From Phoenix dactylifera (Eukaryota; Streptophyta; Magnoliopsida; Arecales; Arecaceae), in the NCBI RefSeq assembly GCF_009389715.1, contig NW_024068247.1:122047-186046 (forward strand): a stretch of DNA of 64,000 bases, in the 5' to 3' direction. The notes below the pieces were generated by a model, which saw only the letters and a list, made by a program, of their open reading frames with translations, ran no database searches and had not been told where the DNA came from. This document shows positions 36,552-49,503 of this stretch, one piece after another. The translations under genes and the position numbers were made by a program. Positions within the stretch are counted from its first letter, which is position 1; each line of letters starts with the position of its first letter.

Positions 36552-39500
36552 GGTTAGGTGTATTAAAGGATCAAGATACTCTTAAATACATCTCATATCA
36601 GAGTATTCTTACACCACTCAAATTGGCGCGTTATGGATTCCAGAGTTAATCGGTTTGGGTTTGGTTTGGGTTCGGGCTCCAACCTCTTGCTCCAGCTGCC
36701 TTGCGGAAGGCCTCCATTGACCATGGTGGCAATGCTGGTAGGTCACCAAACATCCATATTATTATTTCTGGAAAAACTAACTTATAAATTGAGGTGTACC
36801 AGATCGATCAAGATCAGGTTGATTGTATAGATATGGTCGATCAAGAGGAATGTTTGTATTGCATTAGTAATAACTACAGGTAGAAAAAGAATAACAAAGA
36901 GATTGATTACATAGAAGAATAAAATTGAGTGCATTGGCAAGCATTCTCTAGAGTGATCATTATACTAGATAACAAAATAAAACAATGAGTGCTTAGGATG
37001 CACAATCCTCTTGATGCTCGATCTATCCCCTCTATGATGGAATAGAACATTGTATTAAAAAATTTTAGACCAGGTTATCTCAATGCTCATCGTAATACAT
37101 ATGAGAAATATAAAAGTCTCATCTAATATCGGGATAGCCAAATGTCCACATATGTTGAGTGAAAGAGAGTGAATGAAGTAATCTTTTCTTTTTCATGATG
37201 CAAATTGGAAATTATTTCTAACAATAACCGTCTCCTTTGTTTGGTGATTCTTTGTCTTGATAACTCTTTTTTAGGTAGTTATTGATGGTTACCTATATGA
37301 ATAACTCTCTTACATCTTAATAAATTCCTTTATAAGGTTGGTTTTACCAATTAACTACCCAAAATGACGCCTTATATAAGCGGAATGAACAAATGACTAA
37401 CCAAATCTTCATCAACTTTAGTTTTTCTACCATTAAGTATAATTGGTCGGTAATTTTTGGTATGAACATTATCTCCTACAACTCAATGAAAAAGGATATT
37501 TTTGTCAGGCTGGATAAGCATAAATTTAAATATAGAAAATACTAGGTCAATTATAATAACAAGCTACTGATCGATTAATCATTGGCTATAGCACATCATT
37601 GTAACATCTAACCTATAGACCATGTATATCAACTATGGTATAGACCGTAATTTCAAAATTGACCAAATCCATGGGTCATAAGTTTGAATAGATTAATCAT
37701 GCTAATCAACCATGATAATGGCCATAAGTTTGAAAAGGCTGACCATACTTATTGGCCATGATGTGGCTCTATAGTTGAATAGGCCGATCATGCTGAGGTC
37801 ATAATAATAACTATATTGTTGAATAAGTTGATTATACTTATTGTTCACCGTAATATCCATGGTTTCGAATAGATCAATCATCATCATTGATTATAATAAT
37901 GACCGTAGTTTTGAATCAATAAATCATTTTTATCGACCATGATAATTGACCATTACTGAATAGGTTGATTATACTTAGAGATCATGATAATTGCTATGAT
38001 TTTAAATGAGTCGGTACTTATTGACCATGATAATAGTCATAATTTTGAGCATATCAATCATGTTTATCAATCATGATCATTCTTCCTAGCCATATGTCTT
38101 AATCATATTATTGGTCAACTTAAAATATTTTATATTCTTTAATCCATAATAATTAAATTTTATTAGCTTTTCTAACCAATTCAAATGGCGCCTTGTGAGT
38201 ATTTTTGACTTCCAACTTATTGTGATAATGTCTCCACGTTTAAAATCAAAAGGGCACATGAAACAACCACTCATACACTTGCATATATGGTCGATTTTTA
38301 GATGAGTTGATCATGTCCTTTGAATGACCAATTAATTGGCTTTTCTAAGCCAGTTATAACAATGACCTCCAAGTTTAAGATCGAAAAGGGACGTGAAATA
38401 AGAACCTAACATTGTAAATTGTTCTACATCTATATAAATCCATATTCGTGTATAACTTTGCATGATCAAATTTATATGATCATAATATTTATATGATAAT
38501 AAATATATATGATCAAAATATACTATATAATACTTTCTAGTGTGGTAGAAAGAACTATGCATACTCACATAGAAAGAAAATCCTATCTTAAATTATAGCC
38601 ATAGCTGGCCAATTTGATCAAATTAAATCTCACTGTAAGATACGTTGGCCATATCTTGGCTTGTAATTGTTGTCCATTTAACCAACTTACAATCTTGTTA
38701 AAAAAATTCAGCCACTTTTTGGCAATTGGTTGAGGCTTTTTTATGAGCATGAAGAGCTTCTTTCCTACCATTTTCCTAACAACATAAATTTATCTTGTGA
38801 AGGATAATTTTCATGGTCATTGATTGGATGTCAATAGTTTCAATGTGGTCATTTCCTTGGAAAGTTTGCCCTGATTTAGTATCTTAGAACTTTTCTTTGG
38901 CATTGGATCCAATTAAATCCATGGGGACAACAAAAGGCATTTTCTGAAAAGAAAAGTCAGAGAATTCCAAGATTTCATAATGGCCAATGGCTTGGTTGAT
39001 CTTGGGTTTATCGGGTCGAGATTCACTTGAAACAACCGGTTGGGGCATGTGAGAGTTTGGAAGAGGATAGATAGAGCATTCGCCACAACCAGCTAGACTT
39101 AGAGATATCCAGACTATCATGTGAGCCATCTGCCCCCGAATAGCATTGAACCATTGTCCTATCCTGGTCAGAACCTTGTTCTTTGCCCCTTATCGCAGTT
39201 CATTTCGATCTAAGAATATATGGCTCTCATATCCTCGATCATGGGATATTGTGCAGGAGTCGTGGCATACATATGTGGGGGAGATGCAACGTACAGGGTG
39301 ACCTGTAAACTGGAGATGACTAAGTGCCGACTGCGTAGGTGGAATTGAGAAGAGATGGAGAACATTTTCAGAAGAGTGAAGAAGGTATAAGCCTTTATTG
39401 CCAATCTCCATTTCGACAAGAACAGAGAAGGGCTGACAGAAGGAGAACAAGAGGAGTTTAGGGCGTAGTTATCCTTGCATCACTCGCTTCTCCGACAGTA

Positions 39501-40355
39501 AGAGATCCTATGGAGGCAGCAATCGAAGATACAGTAAACTATGGAGAGGGATTAGAATACCGGATTTTTCCACCAGTCGACAATCATCCGGAGACAGAGG
39601 AACAGATTCAATAACATCATATGCTAGTGGTAACTTCCCTCATTTGGTAGTTCTTTGTCTCGATAACTCCTTTTATATAAGTGATAAGTGGCTAAATATA
39701 GTTCGTTTAAATATCATTGGCCAATACAAGGGGAAGAATAGATAAAGGTTCATCTTGTTCGTCCCCTTTTTCTTGTAATCAACACGATAGAGCTTTATTA
39801 TAAACCAAATTTTTTGATATATTAAATCTATTGATGGTAAATAAAATATATGAGATGCCAGGGCTCAACAACGTATAAGTCCTCTTATGAAAAGATTAAT
39901 CCATAGGAGCTTGGATCCTTTTCGGTGTATGTTTTGTACCATAAAGAGCCGTACAATTCTGGATAATTGCCTCATCATCCGATCACAATAATCAGACGAT
40001 AATTGTCTCCATAATCAGACGATATGGCGGCCATTCAGAGCTGCACAACTTTTCGTGGAGAATCCCGACTCAACCCATTGATCTCTTCCTATTGGCGGCC
40101 CAGCCATATGGCTGGCTGGTCTCACGCATTACGTTATAAAAGATGAGGTGCTCAAAAACATTGGTTGATAGACGACATAATCCATTAAAAGTTCACCACC
40201 TGCTCCTTCCTCCAAACTTCGTTTTTCTTCCTAATTTGTACCTCCTCCGCGCGAAGAGGTGGTATCCGGTTGAGGCCAACGACCATAGACGGTGCGCAAT
40301 CACAGCACACCGATGCTCCCATGTTTCTCGCACGAGGCGGCCTGCCTAAGTTTTA
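36552..40355. other. intergenic, AT-rich
   Basis: No gene recognised. It holds the minisatellite at 37700-38085. Short ORFs around 38880-39450 match nothing I know. Confidence 0.55.
37700..38085. repeat. degenerate minisatellite, about 46-bp period
   Basis: Nine to ten diverged units built on ACCATGATAATNGCCATAAGTTTGAA-like sequence, with TTGAATAGGTTGATCATACTTAT between. Spacings between successive CATGATAAT words are about 42 to 50 bp. Units differ by many substitutions and small indels, so the array is old. Confidence 0.75.
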
Positions 40356-40408
40356 GTCCCACATCGAGCGCGCAAATAGCTGGCGCAAAGCGCAGTATGT
40401 ATAAAAGG
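40356..40408 (+). promoter_or_regulatory. snRNA promoter: USE and TATA box
   Basis: GTCCCACATCG (40356-40366) matches the plant upstream sequence element RTCCCACATCG exactly. TATAAAAGG (40400-40408) follows 33 bp later. That larger USE-TATA spacing is the RNA polymerase II arrangement in plants, and the TATA box is about 33 bp before the U2 5' end. Confidence 0.93.
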
Positions 40409-40432
40409 ATGCCTAGGGGAATGGGAAATCTC

Positions 40433-40628
40433 ATACCTTTCTCGGCCTTTTGGCTAAGATCAAGTGTAGTATCTGTTCTTATCAGTTTAATATCTGATAC
40501 GTGGGTCATCGACCCACCATGATATTAAATTAATTTATTTTGGGAGAGGGTCCGCCTACAATGGCTTGCCATTGGGGCCCTCAAGCGTCGCCCATGCGTT
40601 GCACTACTGCACGGGCCTGGCGCACCCC
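40433..40628 (+). ncRNA. U2: U2 small nuclear RNA
   Basis: Spliceosomal RNA that pairs with the intron branch point. It begins ATACCTTTCTCGGCC and contains the branch-recognition GTAGTA (40466-40471, RNA positions 34-39). Stem-loop IIa is a perfect 7-bp stem GTGGGTC/GACCCAC (40501-40517). An Sm-type site ATTTATTTTG lies near 40533-40542. The 3' hairpins end in CGGGCCTGGCGCACCCC. The length of about 196 nt is usual for plant U2. A CAAAACTAAAA-like 3' box follows at about 40632. With an intact promoter and conserved core it looks functional. The exact 3' end is approximate by 2-3 nt. Confidence 0.96.
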
Positions 40629-41774
40629 TACCAAAACTAAAATTCAAAACTTTCGCATCTAACGGTAGCGGTCGGATAATTTGTGGGAATTTTGGCTTGA
40701 TCAAACGGGCTGGGCTTATTAACGTGCACGAGCGGTCGTTCTGGGGCCGTGGAGAACTATAAAGCCTCCAAAGTTACTGACTGAGGGCTTCGGGCTTCCG
40801 TTGATTTAATTTTAATAAATTAGGTGGCTTCCATTTAAATTAGGTTGGGCTTTGCTCATTTAGGCTAAGTACGGGTAAGCTTAGCCCGAACAAAGCCCGA
40901 ATGGAAGTAATTTATTTTTATATGTTATTACTTAGAGAAAATAAGAAAAAAAGTAAAGAATATTAAAATGAAAGGATTTAGCTGAAAATAATATATCATG
41001 TATCATTTATTTATGTTATAGGAGAGAGTCTAGTTTTTAACTAGTCATTTACCTATAAAGTAATATTATAAAATATTAAATTTCAATTGGGTTAAATCTA
41101 TTTTTGGCCCAAACGAATACACTGTCCTAATCTGATTTGGACCGAGCTCGGGCCTGGGTTATCTAAAAATTTTTGGTTCTGATCTCAAGCCCCCCAAAAA
41201 ATTCGGACTAGATTCGGGTAGGAGCATGGCCCAAAAAAAAATTGGGACTAGATACGGATCTAATTGTGATGGGTTTTAGTTTGTTTTTGTCAACCTTGAA
41301 GAACCGGTCTTATCTATCAGCATGCTCTAATCTTTCAGATACCCAGAATAACAGCTTGCCATGAAAATTCCACATATCATGGCAAAATTCCACCCATGTC
41401 TTGCACCAGACCACAAGTTGGAGAAGTGAAGATACGTAGTTAAACCATAGATATCTGATCCTGGCGTGAAGATTCTTCATATTTGGCTTTTGTGCAGATA
41501 CGATAACAGAAATAGTCTATTCCTCTAGGAGACTCGCTCGAGGATTTCCTACGCATCCATACGATGCCTTACTTTGCTCCAAGATTGCCCATGGCTCTCA
41601 CCTCAACTTGTTGGCACCCCACTTCCAAAGAGAGATCTAGGGATCAATTGGCATTCCACCATAAACATGGATTATACTTTTTCACCAAACAAAAAAAGGT
41701 ATTTTAAAGAATTTTTTTCCAAAGGAAACAACATGGACAAGATAATAACATTTTTTCTCATCCAACCAAAACCT
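40629..41774. other. intergenic, GGGC-rich patch then AT-rich
   Basis: 40700-41290 carries scattered GGGCTT, GCCCGAA and TCGGGCC words and may be a decayed relative of the GGGCC-rich MITE at 10902, but no ends or duplications were found. No gene recognised. Confidence 0.45.
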
Positions 41775-41954
41775 TTTATAAAGAATTGTAATACATGTCA
41801 AGGGCTTGAAGGCTATGGATCAAACAATGTAGCGAAAAAGAATCTACCAGCTCATACAACAGCATTTATAAAGAATTGTAATACATGTCAAGGGCTTGAA
41901 GGCTATGGATCAAACAATGTCGCAAAAAAGAATCTACCAGCTCATACAACAGCA
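41775..41954. repeat. 90-bp tandem duplication
   Basis: Two nearly identical 90-bp units (41775-41864, 41865-41954) beginning TTTATAAAGAATTGTAATAC, differing at about two positions. The array lies just past the stop codon of the PLC-like gene, so probably in its 3' UTR. The ORF spanning it in the opposite sense only appears duplicated because 90 is a multiple of 3. Confidence 0.95.
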
Positions 41955-41995
41955 AGGAGCGCCTCAGCACTATAGGCTACTTACAACAAAGAAAA

Positions 41996-44900
41996 TCATA
42001 ATAGGAGGACCATGGCTATCGATACCATCTTAAATAGCCAACCCCAAGGAGAGAATCTTCCAATTAAAGAAGCATCTGATGTATTGTCCCTGTTTACACT
42101 TGAGTTTGGTGCTTTTGGTGGTGGTGGTGGGGGCACAATGCAAGTGCCAAAGGTGGCATTAGCCTGTTATAATTAATGAGTTCAGATAACAAGTTAGTAC
42201 AGCATCACAAAGAAACTACTATGTTTGCTTACATTTGAAAGAAACCCTCATCAATAAATAGATTAGAAACAAGTTGCAAAATGTGGTCAGTCAATGCAAT
42301 AAAAGCCTCAGTTTCATCTCAACTTTTTCTCCTTTCCTGATCTTTCAACACAAACTGAGCCCTCATGCATGGTGGGTGACCTCAGACCTTTCTCATAGAT
42401 ATGCTAACCATCCTTGCTACTTTCCCAGTAACTTCTTCATTTAGTGCTACTCCTAAACTTCCACAATGCATTATCCTATCATTTTAAACTCATTTGGTAT
42501 GCATTCTCTGTTTCATATCAAGCATGATGGTTCTGGAAATTATTGTCCTACCCCTAGAAAGAGATAAGATCCACTCACCTTGCAATAGGCAATGTTGTCG
42601 CAGCCACAAACAAGGTGCCCATTTGCAGTATCTGTAGCTTCTGGTGCTCCACCTCCATCACTAAGCTGCAGCAGAGGATTGAGAAGTTAATTCTCAAATG
42701 ATGGTAATTCAACAAACTCATTAAATGTGTAACAGGAGAAAAATTTATGTAGAATTACCATGTAGAAGTCGACAGCTATAAAGTTGGGCCATCGGTTACC
42801 GGACAAATTATGGCAAGTTTTAAGCATACTAACAAGAGGTGCCGAATTATCTGAGCAAGCTTCGCTTTGGTTTGGATTTGTTGGAAAATAATTCATCAGA
42901 ACAAGTGACTTGGAAGTTGTGTTCATGGGGGATGATTCTGCACGGTTAGGGCATGAACCTGCTTTCATTCCCCCATCACCATCTGCAAATCAGAAACCAC
43001 ATTGAATATTAAAAAAACTCAGCAAAACTACACTAAAAAAAAAAAAAAAAGTAAAACATGCAACTAATCAACATTACATGCTTTAGGTTTGATCTGTTCT
43101 TACATTGATTTTCTACCACATAATTCCACTCATAAGCAATGCCCTCAGAAGCCTCCTTGGATTTCTTAGATGTGAAGACCAAAAGACGCTGATTTTGGCT
43201 GATCATATCACTTAGCAAAGGCCAGTTACTGCCATTCTTGGGCATAAGGGACAGTGGGAACCAATACTTCATGAGCCCAGAAGCGTTGAACACCTTGCTG
43301 AGGCCCTGAGGGGATGTTACATAGTCCTCAATGAATATAGTGATGACCTCTGAAGGGTTTGCTTCTAGGAATGTATGGATTTCTTTGAGCACATTGATTG
43401 CAGGTTGCTGATCAGTAGTTATTCAGGATTAGTAGCAAGTTCGGGGATTTCAGAAATTAGAATGCCTTGAGAAAGTTCAGGCTGAAAGCTTACAAAAGCA
43501 GTATAGTTGTAACAGTTGCCGCCAAACGAGTGGCAAAGCCAGATGCCATTCTCGAAGTCATACATGTCAAGCATCAAACCCCTGATACCATTCTGCATTC
43601 AGAACAATGTAATTTTGATATGAATAGATGATAGGGGAGGCATGGTTTGCACAATGGATGCCAAAGAAATGATATGCTATGCTTCTAATTAGATGCAAAA
43701 GCATAATATAGATATTATTTTACTCCAGATTGGTTTGCTAAACAGACCATAACCTCCAAGGCAAGTAAATTAGGTCATGGTAATTAATGCAATTAGATTG
43801 ACCCAAGATGATATTAAAGAATAAATGATGCAATCTATCACAGATGTGTAAAAAGTAAGCATTTTGTAAAAAGCAACAAATTTTGTCAATTAACCATTTT
43901 GTTACAAGTATAAATTGTTCCTTTCCTGAACATATAGGTTCCACAAATTTATATGATAATTCCCCACATTCATGTTTTATATTTTATACTCACTGGAGCC
44001 CTAAAGGCTGTCAGACTTTAGTTCAATTGCAAAAAGGGGAATAACAAAAAGCAAATACATCCAACTAAAAACGTTGTGAATATTTGCATAAGCATGTGCA
44101 ACCTCTGCCACATAAATAATGCTCGCATGAAAGATGTGATATGGGCCTCCCTACATGGGCCCATGCTAACGGGCATCAAAGTAATTCTAGCAAGAGAAAG
44201 GTTGCTAAAGTAAAGGGCTAAATGATTACAACAATAAATAGGATGAGAGAGAAGAATTCTCGCAAATTCTTCTGATCTCACAGCAAGAAATGAAAGAACT
44301 GTGGACTATTTTATTACCCTATGATGGAGACTAGTGCCTGCAAGATATTGTCAAACTCAACTATGCAACTCGAGATGCATAATGACTGAGACCAACATCA
44401 GATATAGGTGGTCTGAAAAATATCTGCGATCCCACCAAGAACAATTTTTTGGAATGTAACTTATACACTACATGAGCAAATATGGTTACTTCTGATAGTA
44501 AGAATTGTCTCATTTTTAGCCTATGGTGAAGCCAAGCAAGATACCTGTAATGCCATCAGATACACAAGAGAAAAAAGGGCAAAACTATGTTGCTCAAAAG
44601 TTAATTTCTGCACAAAGACCGAGATTTACAACCGAGTAGCAGCCTAATAAAGACTGACTTTCTGCTAGTATAACCACATTATTCTACTTTAATAACTTTC
44701 GGTAAGGAATTGGATGCCAGACTTTTAAACAGAATAATTGAGGTTGGTTGCACATTTCAATTCCTTGAGACTAAAGTTTTAAGTAAACGCTTTCTTTCCA
44801 ATTAAAATTAGGTGGATGAGAGCAAGCTGGCCAACTTACTAGAGAATTTGGATTCCACCAACTCTCTATTCCTCTATTCCAATTCTCAAGAGATGGATAC

Positions 44901-45440
44901 ATATTTCCACCTACTCTCCATATAAATAATAATCAGATATTGGCGAATTGTTAATCCTCACTCGCCAAAAGTTGACCATGCGCTAAAGTAGGAAAACCTG
45001 GCGGGTGGAAATATTGGGTTTAGGTGAATGGAAGATTAAAACATTTTAAAAAGAAGAAAAAGACTTTTTTTTTCCCGGTTGAACGAGAATGGGTCCTCCA
45101 AAGGATGGCCATCTAGAAAGAAAGCGAGAGGAATTCCAACCTTCCTCTTTTAAAATTCCGACCTTGGCCTTTCCACGGCGTCGGATCCTCTGCAGTCCCT
45201 GCTTAAAGTATGTCCTTGTTCCAACACGTAGCAGGACAGGACTTGACGTGTAATTCATGGAACTTGTGTATTGCATGTGGATCCAATGGTCCGAAGACCA
45301 AAATCCCCTGCCACGTATCCAAATTGAAAGAAACTTTCTAGTGCCAGGCTTGCAGGCAACCAGCAGCGCCGGCTCACAACCCGTTCTACCCAGAAAAGCC
45401 CGGGAACGGGTCAGCCCGCATTGCGCCACCGGCGGCGAGA

Positions 45441-45479
<39 letters not shown>

Positions 45480-46234
45480 AGGAAAAATCGAAAAGGTCCC
45501 ATTTCCCAATTCCTCACCGTGCCGTTCCAGTCCAACAGGAAAAGCACCGCCGTTCTCCCCCGCCCCCAAATCCTAACATCTCCGGCGAAGAACGAGAGAG
45601 AGAGAGATGGGCATACGTACTTTGAGCTGGGAGGTGACGGAGTCCTGCTGGTTGGTGGGGGAAAGGAGGGGGGAGCCAGTGGCGGAATTGGCCCCCACCA
45701 TCGCGTACGAGTTGTGCGTCGTCAGCCACGAGTACCTGTTGAACGGAAGCCGCTTATCCTGCACCCACCCAACCCCAATTCCAATCCCCAAATTAATTCC
45801 TTCACCGAGATCAATAAAACCAGCCATTCAAAATCACCAAAACTAAAAGCAGGGATCGGGGTTACGATTGTTCACCTGGGTTTCGGGATCGATGGGCTCG
45901 ACACGCATGCATATAGACTGCCCACCCCCGCAGCTGCCGCAATGCTGCCCGGTGTTACAGTCCCGATCCGCCCCGCATGTGTCTCCCACCTACAGGATTC
46001 GAAAACCAACCTCGATTACCGAAACTAAACCTTCAGATGGAGTGTTATGTGATTTGAGGAGCAAAGAAGAACCGTGGCGGCACTGGAAAAGAGAGCTAAG
46101 CCGAGGAACAGCGGTAGGAATACCACAGCCGAGAGAAAACCCTAATAAATCACAAAACAGTAGATGAATTGAGCGAGAGAAAGATCGATGACACAAGAAA
46201 AAAAAGAGAAAACTAGAGAAGCACATGCCTTCAT
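41996..46234 (-). CDS. PI-PLC X domain-containing protein (At5g67130 type)
   Basis: Secreted protein with a phosphatidylinositol-phospholipase C X-domain fold; catalytic activity in plants is not settled. Secure exons (minus): 45989-45876, 45758-45621, 43592-43494, 43407-43104, 42982-42759, 42665-42579, 42163-41996, all GT-AG and in frame, 377 residues. Order: Cys-rich head [20 protein letters not shown], first catalytic-type His in [19 protein letters not shown], second His in WLCHSF, then FIEDYV, KYWFPLS and LLVFTS blocks, a Cys-containing C-terminal part, PPPPPP, and a hydrophobic end ([14 protein letters not shown]) suggesting a GPI signal. The first exon is uncertain. An ATG at 46234 to a donor at 46154 gives a 27-residue hydrophobic start in phase. 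Alternatively a better signal-like stretch ([13 protein letters not shown]) directly upstream of a donor at 46035 lacks an in-frame ATG. A 2 kb intron (43593-45620) holds a T32 run. Confidence 0.9.
45443..45474. repeat. poly-T run of about 32
   Basis: Homopolymer in the PLC-like gene's 2 kb intron. Its length is at the limit of reliable sequencing, so the true count may differ. Confidence 0.9.
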
Positions 46235-46337
46235 CTCTGGTTCTCTTTGTCTCTATCTCTTCTAGCTTTCCCTGCGGCTCTGGAGTCAGTATTTTATTTT
46301 GAGAGAGAGACGAAATAAACGCCGAGATGGGAATACC

Positions 46338-46339
<2 letters not shown>

Positions 46340-46371
<32 letters not shown>
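46340..46371 (+). repeat. poly-G run of about 32
   Basis: Uninterrupted G tract about 105 bp upstream of the candidate start of the PLC-like gene (minus strand). It could form a G-quadruplex, or be a polymerase or assembly artefact. Confidence 0.9.
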
Positions 46372-46375
<4 letters not shown>

Positions 46376-49300
46376 CGCCGGCGAGGTTGCAGGGGCGGTT
46401 GTTGGATCTTTTACATTGAGGCGGAGAAAAGGGACCGGCGATTTAAAAAGTGGGCGACCGGATGAGTTGGGATGTGCCTGCGGAACACTGATGCGGACTC
46501 ATGTTAGGGGCGCGCCGCGCCGGAGGTGATGGACTGATGCAGTTGTTCATTGGTGGGTAAGTCGAATTTGTTGCGCGTCTTACGTGTACCTGCCGGACAA
46601 CTGATGCGAATTTTTGACTCTAGTGTGTAACTAGAGGCGGTTGCCGAGTTCTCTCCAAGCTAATGAAATCGGGGTTTGGAGGTGGCTTTCAAACAATCAT
46701 CAGTTAGCTTATGATGGTGTGCAATGGGGGACCAAAATTGATATCCTTGGAGTAAAAATGGACTTGATACGAGTTGGGCTGGATATATAAGGGGTCAAAA
46801 ATCTGGGAATCCGAATATGAAACGAATCAAAAATTCCGATCAGAATTAGACTATTTTGCCAAATAGATAATCTAACTTAATTTACAATAGGTTGAAACAA
46901 GTTAAATGGGTAAACAGTTAAGCATTGTAGTCTCTAATTTTTATCGTCATCCAGTTTGTTTGCTTAATTATGGATAAATTCTGAAATAAATATGATTGTT
47001 CTACCATACAACTATGTCTACACTTGGGAGTGTATTTATATATACCTATCTCCTAGACACTAATTTTGGGCCTATGTGAAAATGTGCTTAGAGTCTATTT
47101 GTGAAAAAATTCTTTAACGGTAAATGATAAATTCCTTCTAGTAAAAGAAAGCAAATTTGATCCAAAAGGAAACTTTAATAAGCTTGGTTTCCTACCTGTG
47201 AACATTGTGAAGTTGTCTTGAGATCATGCTCTACATATCAAGAGATGCAATTTGACTACAATAAACATTGATATTTGATATAAAGACAATTTAAGAAACT
47301 GCAATGCAAGTTAGATTACTATTTTAATTGGCTGACAAAGCCAATTGGCTTCCTAATCTAGATACTTAATGCGGGATTCATCACGCGGCATACCAATATA
47401 TGAAAGGTTGAATATAAATATACCGAGTTTCGGTCAAGTCAATCCTTATATCGTAAATGAATACTTGTCTAGGATCAAAATCATCCAAGCCATACTAGCC
47501 AATATCTTAGCTTCATGATTAGACTCCAATACTTGTTCAACCAAACTTAGAATGCTTTACATAGGGAAAAAAAATACAAGGAAAAAATCGGAACCCTAAA
47601 ATGTTTATCTAATACCTTCAATATTAAAGGAGGGAGAAGGGTGACCATCATGTATATCATGTATATCGTAAATATGTCTCTTTCCTTTTCTTTTTCTTCT
47701 TCTCTTCCTCCTCTCATTGCCTCTGGCATGTTGAACTGTTTCTTTTCCTTCTTTCATTAGGCAATTATAGGTAGGCAAATTAGCAGCAATATATCCCCCC
47801 CCCTCTTTTTTTTTGAACCACCTCCATCAACTAAATTAATCATACGACATCTAAGAACTATAGAAGTTACATAATCAATAGCTAGCTATGGTAGCTATAG
47901 TGTTTGTATCTTTAGATTTCAGTACATGGATTCATAGATCTACAATCTTTCTTGGTAGATGCATTCCATTTTGCCATGGCTTTGGAAAAATAGGATGAGT
48001 GTGATAATGGAGCAGTCCTACTGATCTGTATGTAGAACGACACGAATCTCAACACTGTATCTTCCATCATCTATCCTTTGTTACTCTCTCATTGTTATTT
48101 TCATATAAGCATTGACTTGCAAAATGAACCAATTACCATAGGTCAAGAACCACCTTTCTACATCAATTAATATGCTCCTTTCACAAGGCTGATATATACA
48201 CCATGATAGGTAGGAGGACATTAATAAGATGGTTCTAGCTTTGCTCTAAATACTTACTCCTTCAACATTCAAGTTAAGATGTTTGATGACCTATAATACT
48301 TGCATGACATAAGTTTAACACATATCATGTAGATCAACTGAAAACTCGTTCTTGAAAGCACCATTTGTCCAAGATGGAAAAGTAATTAGCTATTATACTA
48401 GGATTTGAGAGGTTAGGGGCAACGGAGATGGTGCTATCTCTTTTAGGTAGCTCATTGCAAACGAACTTCTTCAGACAACTATACACTAAAATATTATTAT
48501 ATAAGTATTATCTAGCCTAATTATATCCCGCATCGCATCAATATGGTCGTGCATCATGTCAATCAATTACCCAGCTAAACATAGGATGGATGGAGCCTAC
48601 ATGAAAAAAATGATCTAATTTTACGTCACATATTAAGAAGGACAAATAGTGGACTAGTCAGAAACATCATATTGACGAATCAAATGAAATGTAAGCTTTT
48701 GGTGGTTTGGTGGAGAATAAAAGAAGGCAAGTCGTTGATGATAAGCTTACTTTGCCATGCTCCAAGAATTTTCTTTACAGCCACCTTTCTGTTTTCTTTT
48801 TTTTTTATTTAAAATCTTTCTTTCATTCTTCTCAGTAACTCTCTCTCTCTCTCTCTCCCTCCACTCTCCCATTTGGTCAGTAAGCACAGACAACGCCTCT
48901 GTACAGCATTGCTTGTGAGTCACATGAACGGGCTCTCGTGGGAACTTTCCACTTTGAAAGGCAGCATGTCTCCATTACCCCTTTTATCCCAATTCGGCCC
49001 ACGCTTTTAACTTGTCCGTGCCCACTTCCTTTCAAATAAATAATAAAAAATTATTATTTTGATTCTATTTTTTCTCTTCCCCCATCACGATATCTTGGGC
49101 GCGACGCCAGTCCTCTGCCCCGCCACTCCCCATTCATCCATCAGCTACCTCGTCCCAAACAGCAACCATCTCCCTTTAACGACGTGTCAAACTATTCTCT
49201 CAACTCCGACCAATCATCAACTGCCACGTTGTTGCCATGTCCGGCTGTTCGCTGTTTGAAACGAGACGGCCAGGCCGGCACTCTGAAGCCCCTCGGTCCC

Positions 49301-49429
49301 ACTTTCAGCGCGTGGTTTCTGGGACGCGTTCTGCTCACCCGCGAGTGAACTTTAACCCGCGGTTGAGCAGAACAAAACAGCTGGGAGAAGACTAGACTCT
49401 CGGATTCCAAATACCAGTCCCTCCATACC
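46372..49429. other. intergenic between divergent PLC-like and SPARK-kinase genes
   Basis: AT-rich with pyrimidine runs ((CT)n at 48840-48857, T-rich 48799-48811). It should contain both promoters. No gene or element was recognised. Confidence 0.55.
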
Positions 49430-49459
49430 GCTGTTGCTGCTGCTGCTGCTGCTGCTGCT
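49430..49459 (+). repeat. (GCT)n in the SPARK-kinase leader
   Basis: About ten GCT units, one altered (GTT), 45 bp upstream of the ATG at 49504. The length probably varies between alleles. Confidence 0.9.
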
Positions 49460-49503
49460 CTCATACTGTCACCATCTCTTTCTCGGCCCTTCGGCTGCTC
49501 CCC

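Noticed and set aside
36158..38085. CRISPR-like array
   Set aside because: Two-copy tandem repeat and degenerate minisatellite without constant repeats and unique spacers; host is a plant nucleus.
41574..41975. 133-aa plus-strand ORF with an internal repeat
   Set aside because: The repeat is the 90-bp DNA duplication (multiple of 3) in the 3' flank of the PLC-like gene; no known domain.
45257..46028. 122- and 169-aa plus-strand ORFs
   Set aside because: Antisense to PLC-like exons and across the poly-T run.
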